Positions 59,829 through 64,000 of a stretch of 64,000 bases of DNA are shown in pieces (position 1 is the first letter of the stretch; each line of letters opens with the position of its first letter). Origin of the DNA: Hedera helix (taxonomy: Eukaryota > Streptophyta > Magnoliopsida > Apiales > Araliaceae); contig OX359267.1 of NCBI GenBank assembly GCA_947179155.2, positions 40,654,292-40,718,291 on the forward strand, read 5' to 3'. Under the pieces are notes generated by a model that had not been told where the DNA came from, did not search any database, and saw nothing but the letters and a program-made list of their open reading frames with translations. Made by a program: the position numbers and the translations under genes.

Positions 59829-61469
59829 GGCAAAAATGGCAAATGCCCTACTGTGGTTGTCGAGTTGTAAGCTAATCCCACTAAACTTTTAAAAAATATA
59901 ATTAGCCCATTGAACTTTTTAAAAGTTATTAATTGGACAATTCCGTCAAATTTTAGTGGCTCCGTCTAATTTGCTGGTTTTGTTTTCCTATATGGCTTAA
60001 AAAAATAAAAAAGGAAATGACATGTAAATACTGTTTTTTTATGATCTAACTAGGCTTTCAAAGACGACGTTGTTCAATCTACTTATGGTGATAAAAATCT
60101 CTATTAACAATTCTCTCTCCTCACTCCAGCAATCGATCTGTTTGAAAAGGAAGAAGAAGAAGAATAAAACAGCTATGAACGTTGAGGAAGGAGGTTCAGG
60201 ACAAATGATAAGGAAGGGGCAAACACCCGGTTGTTAGTCATAGACCAATCATAAACCTATCCCCCAATTCAAATAAATTCTCCTCTATCATCATCTTCAT
60301 CTTCACTTGCACTACCAATTTGGTGAAGATTAGGACAAAAACATAGCTTTTTTGGTTTTTTCTCTTAATTTTTATTTTCCCACCTTTTTGGCTTTATCTA
60401 TTTTTTGGGTTTTCAGCAAGGTGAGGAATTGTATTTGGGTGACAAGAAAATGGGTTGTTTTGTTCATTATTGACTAACAAAAGATGGGCGCAAAAAGTTC
60501 AAAAACTGAAATGAGTGAAGCTCTGTGTTTATGCAAGGAGAGGAAGAAATTCATCAAACGAGCCATTGACTGTTTGTGCTGAAACTAAAATCATGCCTCT
60601 CACGTGATTTCACTTCCACCATTAACATATTCAAGCTTTCTCTCTCTAAAAATTTGTTAAGTTTTTAGTTTCTCTCTCTAAAAAATCATTCAATTCTTTA
60701 TAAGTAATTTAGGAAATTAATTCCTCTCTTAGGGTTTATTTTTCTCCCTCTACAAATTCATTTGACACCATGAAATCAATTTCTCTCTTAGGTTTTTTTT
60801 TATCTCCCTCTACAGATTCATCTGACACCATGAAATCAAGAGTTATAAGCACCTGCAAATCTTCACCAACAAAGAAAGAAGCAACCTCATTTTACAAATA
60901 ATTGAAGCATGGAGCTTTAGCCCAAATCCGAGACTCCAAAATCTGAATCCTCCCAACCCCATTTTCATACCGATTATAAGCTCCAAACTATATTGAATTT
61001 AAAGAATACCCAGATAAGAAATACTTCTTACAACATAAATTAGAACTCAAAATTCTGTGAAAACTGGATACCCATTTGCGATTTTAGAATTTAAGTAATT
61101 TGGAGGAGACCCAATTGGAGTAGATGGGACTGGAATGATTGAAGAAGTGATTTGATGATAAGAAGATGGTGAACCTATATACAAAAGATTTGCAGAAGAG
61201 TAAGAGTTCTCGAGGAAGAACAGTAATGGGTATTTTTTTATTTTTCTTATATTTTAATTTCTTCAAGCCTTTGTTAACCTTCTCTTTTCCACGTCAATAA
61301 TGAAAAAAAGCCACATCATAAATAAACTAATGTCTATTAGTCTAATTTAACAGAATGAGGTAATTAATAGTTTTAAAAAAATTTAATGTGTCAATTATAT
61401 TTTTTAAAAGTTTAGTGGGGTAATGCTTAAAAAGAGACACCCACAGTGGAGGTAACAATTAGTTTTGCC
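59829..61469. mobile_element. Mutator-like non-autonomous element with a perfect 10-bp duplication
   Basis: The left end is GGCAAAAATGGCAAATGCCC and the right end is its inverse, ...AACAATTAGTTTTGCC. The inverted repeats pair over about 130 bp, including CCCACTAAACTTTTAAAA and its inverse TTTTAAAAGTTTAGTGGGG. ATTGAATATA flanks both sides exactly (59819-59828 and 61470-61479). The duplication length and long inverted repeats fit Mutator-like elements. The interior (about 60060-61310) has no transposase. It has splice-like and coding-like texture and a 60-bp tandem duplication at about 60722-60840, so it may hold captured host sequence. Confidence 0.82.
60722..60840. repeat. Two-copy repeat of about 60 bp in the Mutator-like element
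   Basis: Both copies have TTCTCTCTTAGG, then CTCCCTCTACA(A/G)ATTCAT and GACACCATGAAATCAA. Confidence 0.85.
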
Positions 61470-61479
61470 ATTGAATATA

Positions 61480-62470
61480 ACGCATGTATGTATTAGCGTA
61501 TGTATGTATATATCACAATAATATGTTACTATATGTTCCCATTACTTTGGGTCTTCTGTAATGTCCTAGAATTTCCACGTCATTATTAATTAAATTATTA
61601 ATTTAATTTTCAACGAGTTAGTTTTACGAGATTATTTAAATCATTTTATGTGATTAATTAATTACGTAATTAAATGATTATGTGATTAATTACTAGAATT
61701 AATTAAAGGGGGTCATTAATATGTTATTAAATTAGTGAACAAACCCTAAAGTTTTAATATCAAAATAATTGATAAGTTTCCTATTAATTAAATATTTAAT
61801 TAAATTGAATATAATGAATTAATTAAATATAATAAATTAATTAATGTAAATAATGTGAAATATTAATAATAATATTTATTAGTCCATTTAGTAATTTAAT
61901 ACTAATGGGTTAGAATATTTAATTATTTGTTCAATCTAATTATTTATTCAACCATGGATTGAATAATTAATGTGTAAATTATTAAATTAGCCCAACATGG
62001 GTCAATTAGTAGCCCAAGTGGAGAATAATAAAATTTGACAAATTAGTAGCTCAAACAATTTAATAGGAGCCCAATTGGTATTTTAAATAAAGCCCAAAGC
62101 TTGAGCCCACTTGAAATTTAATTGTTTAAACTATTATTTAATTAAAAAAGTGACTTAGGACAATTATTTTGGGACAAATGACACACATCAGCCGACCATG
62201 TGGGAGAAGAGAGAGAAAAATGATATTTTGTTTTTATTTTTCATTTATTTATTTAATGGATTGCTTGTTTTATTTTTTCAAGTACAATGATCATCCCTCT
62301 TTTCACCTAATGTGTCATTTAGCCCATTCCTTGTGATAGCTTGTGTAAGTATCCTTGCTACCCTCATTATGGCAATTTTAATAGATATAGATTTTATATC
62401 TATCCAAATTGTAAGTATACTTACAATTTAGGAATTTATGTTGGTCATTTCTTCTTCTTCCACTTTGCAA
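61480..62470. other. Very AT-rich spacer
   Basis: Long runs of ATTAATTAA-type sequence. No gene seen. Confidence 0.5.
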
Positions 62471-62845
62471 GTGTCGACGCCGGGATTTCCGCCGTTTCGT
62501 TTTTTAATTATTAAAAGCCCTTTCCAATTTTAGCCTTTGAATTTGAGACGTGATTTTGAAAAGGGTCGGCTTAGTGTCGACGGGGTTTGAAAGGTCGATT
62601 TTATGATGAGCCAATTGACCAGAATCGCCAGTTGGTATATTTGAAATGGATGTACCAACTCATCCGAATTGTTTTCATAATCGCTGGCTCATGTGTGACT
62701 CCGAGTTAATTGGTCCGCAAACCGAGATTCGTAGAGTTCGGGGGCTTGCTTAAGCGAGGGGAAGGTGTTAGGCACCCCCCGACTTTCGTGAAACACGGTT
62801 ACTGCAATCTTGATGTTTTTTTTTTCTATTCTTTTAAATCCTAAA

Positions 62846-62883
<38 letters not shown>

Positions 62884-64000
62884 GTGTGCGTGTGCATGCG
62901 TGCCTAAATGAATGTCGTTGGAATGCTTTACTTTGAAAGTGCTTCAGAATCTCGTTAACCCTATGCACGAAGGATTTGACTTAATCGAAGAGTTCATTTT
63001 TATTGTTTTTTGTTTCGATAATAAAACCGATGATATTTTGTAAAACATATTTTTCAAATCCTTCGCCAAATAGGAATAGAGCTCATCCGACACTTACAAT
63101 TTTATTTTAGCCTACGGATGATCTAATATCCTACTTTGATTGAATTTATGAAAATCTTTATCTTTTCATTCCAAAATTCGTTTTCTCATGTCGAAAGGGA
63201 AAACCAAGCATCAAAATAACGTTGGAGCTATTTGTGGGCATGTAAGCCGTCTAAATAGCCCCAAACGCCCACAATCACATATTTCATTATCACGGGGCCT
63301 TAAACCCGATTTTCGATTCGACATCGCTTTAAGGGCCATAAATTACATATATACAATACAAATGCATCGCCATCGCTAAATACGTAAAAATTATAAAATA
63401 AACTAAAGGGATATCATCGGGAGGTTAGGAGGAGATTCCATCCGCCATAAATCCTCTCTAACCGTCCCTAATCCATAGATCTACAATATATTGACTACAT
63501 TGGATCTAACTTCAAAATACACCGAATCAAACTACTTAAATAGCAATGCACCAAATATTTTCGGATCTAACAGTAGATCCACCCAACAAATGCACAAATA
63601 CACAAATATTTATCGATTACACTACTAAAGCAAGATGAAATATTAAATCTAATAGATCTACAAAATGCACCAACACTAAGAAAGATATCGAAATTTTTGC
63701 CTTGATATTGATAGAAATCACGCACTAGCACTCAAATCCAATGTAGAATACAAGGTATAGCATGAAGATTGAACAAAAAGAGAAGAAATCTCACACCTTT
63801 TGACCAAACCCGAAGGTTTCTCTCTCTATTTCCGCCATTTTTCTCTCTCTAAAACCTTCAAAATTTCTTCTCTCTCCGCTCTCGGACGCGGAAATGGCAA
63901 TGTATAGCTGATCGGAGGCAGCCGCAGATGCATCTGCGGCTGAGCCTGCTGTGGCCGTCTGAGCCGTCGCCTCGGCTGCCGTGTGCCGCCCTCGAGCCGT
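62471..64000. mobile_element. Probable LTR or leader of a large gypsy element, runs off the window
   Basis: From about 62471 (TGTCGACGCCGGGATTTCC) the composition changes. Phrases such as CCAGAATCGCCAGTTGGTAT and GCGAGGGGAAGGTGTTAGGC followed by ACCCCC resemble the LTR or leader of Ogre-like Tat elements. A TG microsatellite is at 62849-62903. The last 120 bp are GC-rich with a GCCGCAGATGCATCTGCGGC palindrome at 63921-63940. Start, direction and lineage are uncertain. Confidence 0.4.

Overview
The window is nuclear DNA from a flowering plant, most likely a eudicot. It is AT-rich, its host genes have short exons and GT-AG introns, and it is dominated by plant-type LTR retrotransposons and small inverted-repeat DNA transposons. 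The species cannot be named from the sequence.

Host genes are few. At the left edge is most of a two-domain DJ-1/PfpI gene (four visible exons, 19-3346; the first exon lies outside the window). At 16239-17204 is a complete two-exon gene resembling the OXIDATIVE STRESS 3 (OXS3) family. A frameshifted fragment of a short-chain dehydrogenase lies at 36880-37039. A possible organellar insertion lies near 18040-18315.

Region by region. 3.4-7.1 kb holds small inverted-repeat elements, including a foldback with arms of about 500 bp. 7.42-10.48 kb is a non-autonomous hAT-like element. 10.70-13.83 kb is a solo LTR with an exact TATAT duplication. 13.8-22 kb is AT-rich spacer around the OXS3-like gene. 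22.06-36.07 kb is a three-layer nest: a solo LTR (duplication TAATT) is split by a complete minus-strand Tat-lineage Ty3/gypsy element (549-bp LTRs, duplication ATTGT), whose reverse transcriptase is split by another solo LTR (duplication CGAAC). 37.32-47.39 kb is a second complete but decayed Tat element on the plus strand (565-bp LTRs, duplication GTAAA). 48.1-49.9 kb is repeat-rich with many copies of a short palindromic motif. 51.3-57.2 kb is a third Tat fragment interrupted by an Athila-like element. 59.83-61.47 kb is a Mutator-like element with a perfect 10-bp duplication. The last 1.5 kb looks like the start of a further large LTR or leader that runs off the window.

The most interesting item is the antisense gene carried by both complete Tat elements between pol and the 3' LTR. 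It encodes a domain resembling the plant 'putative gypsy type transposon' family (Transposase_28) followed by a Pro/Ser-rich stretch and a coiled coil. In both elements it reads as three exons, with intron positions and phases at the same places (phase 1, then phase 0), although the two elements are diverged and lie in opposite orientations. The pol genes of these elements are broken mainly by CAG-to-TAG and CGA-to-TGA type changes and by slippage in homopolymer runs, as expected for methylated, silenced copies. All alignments and percentages here are by eye.
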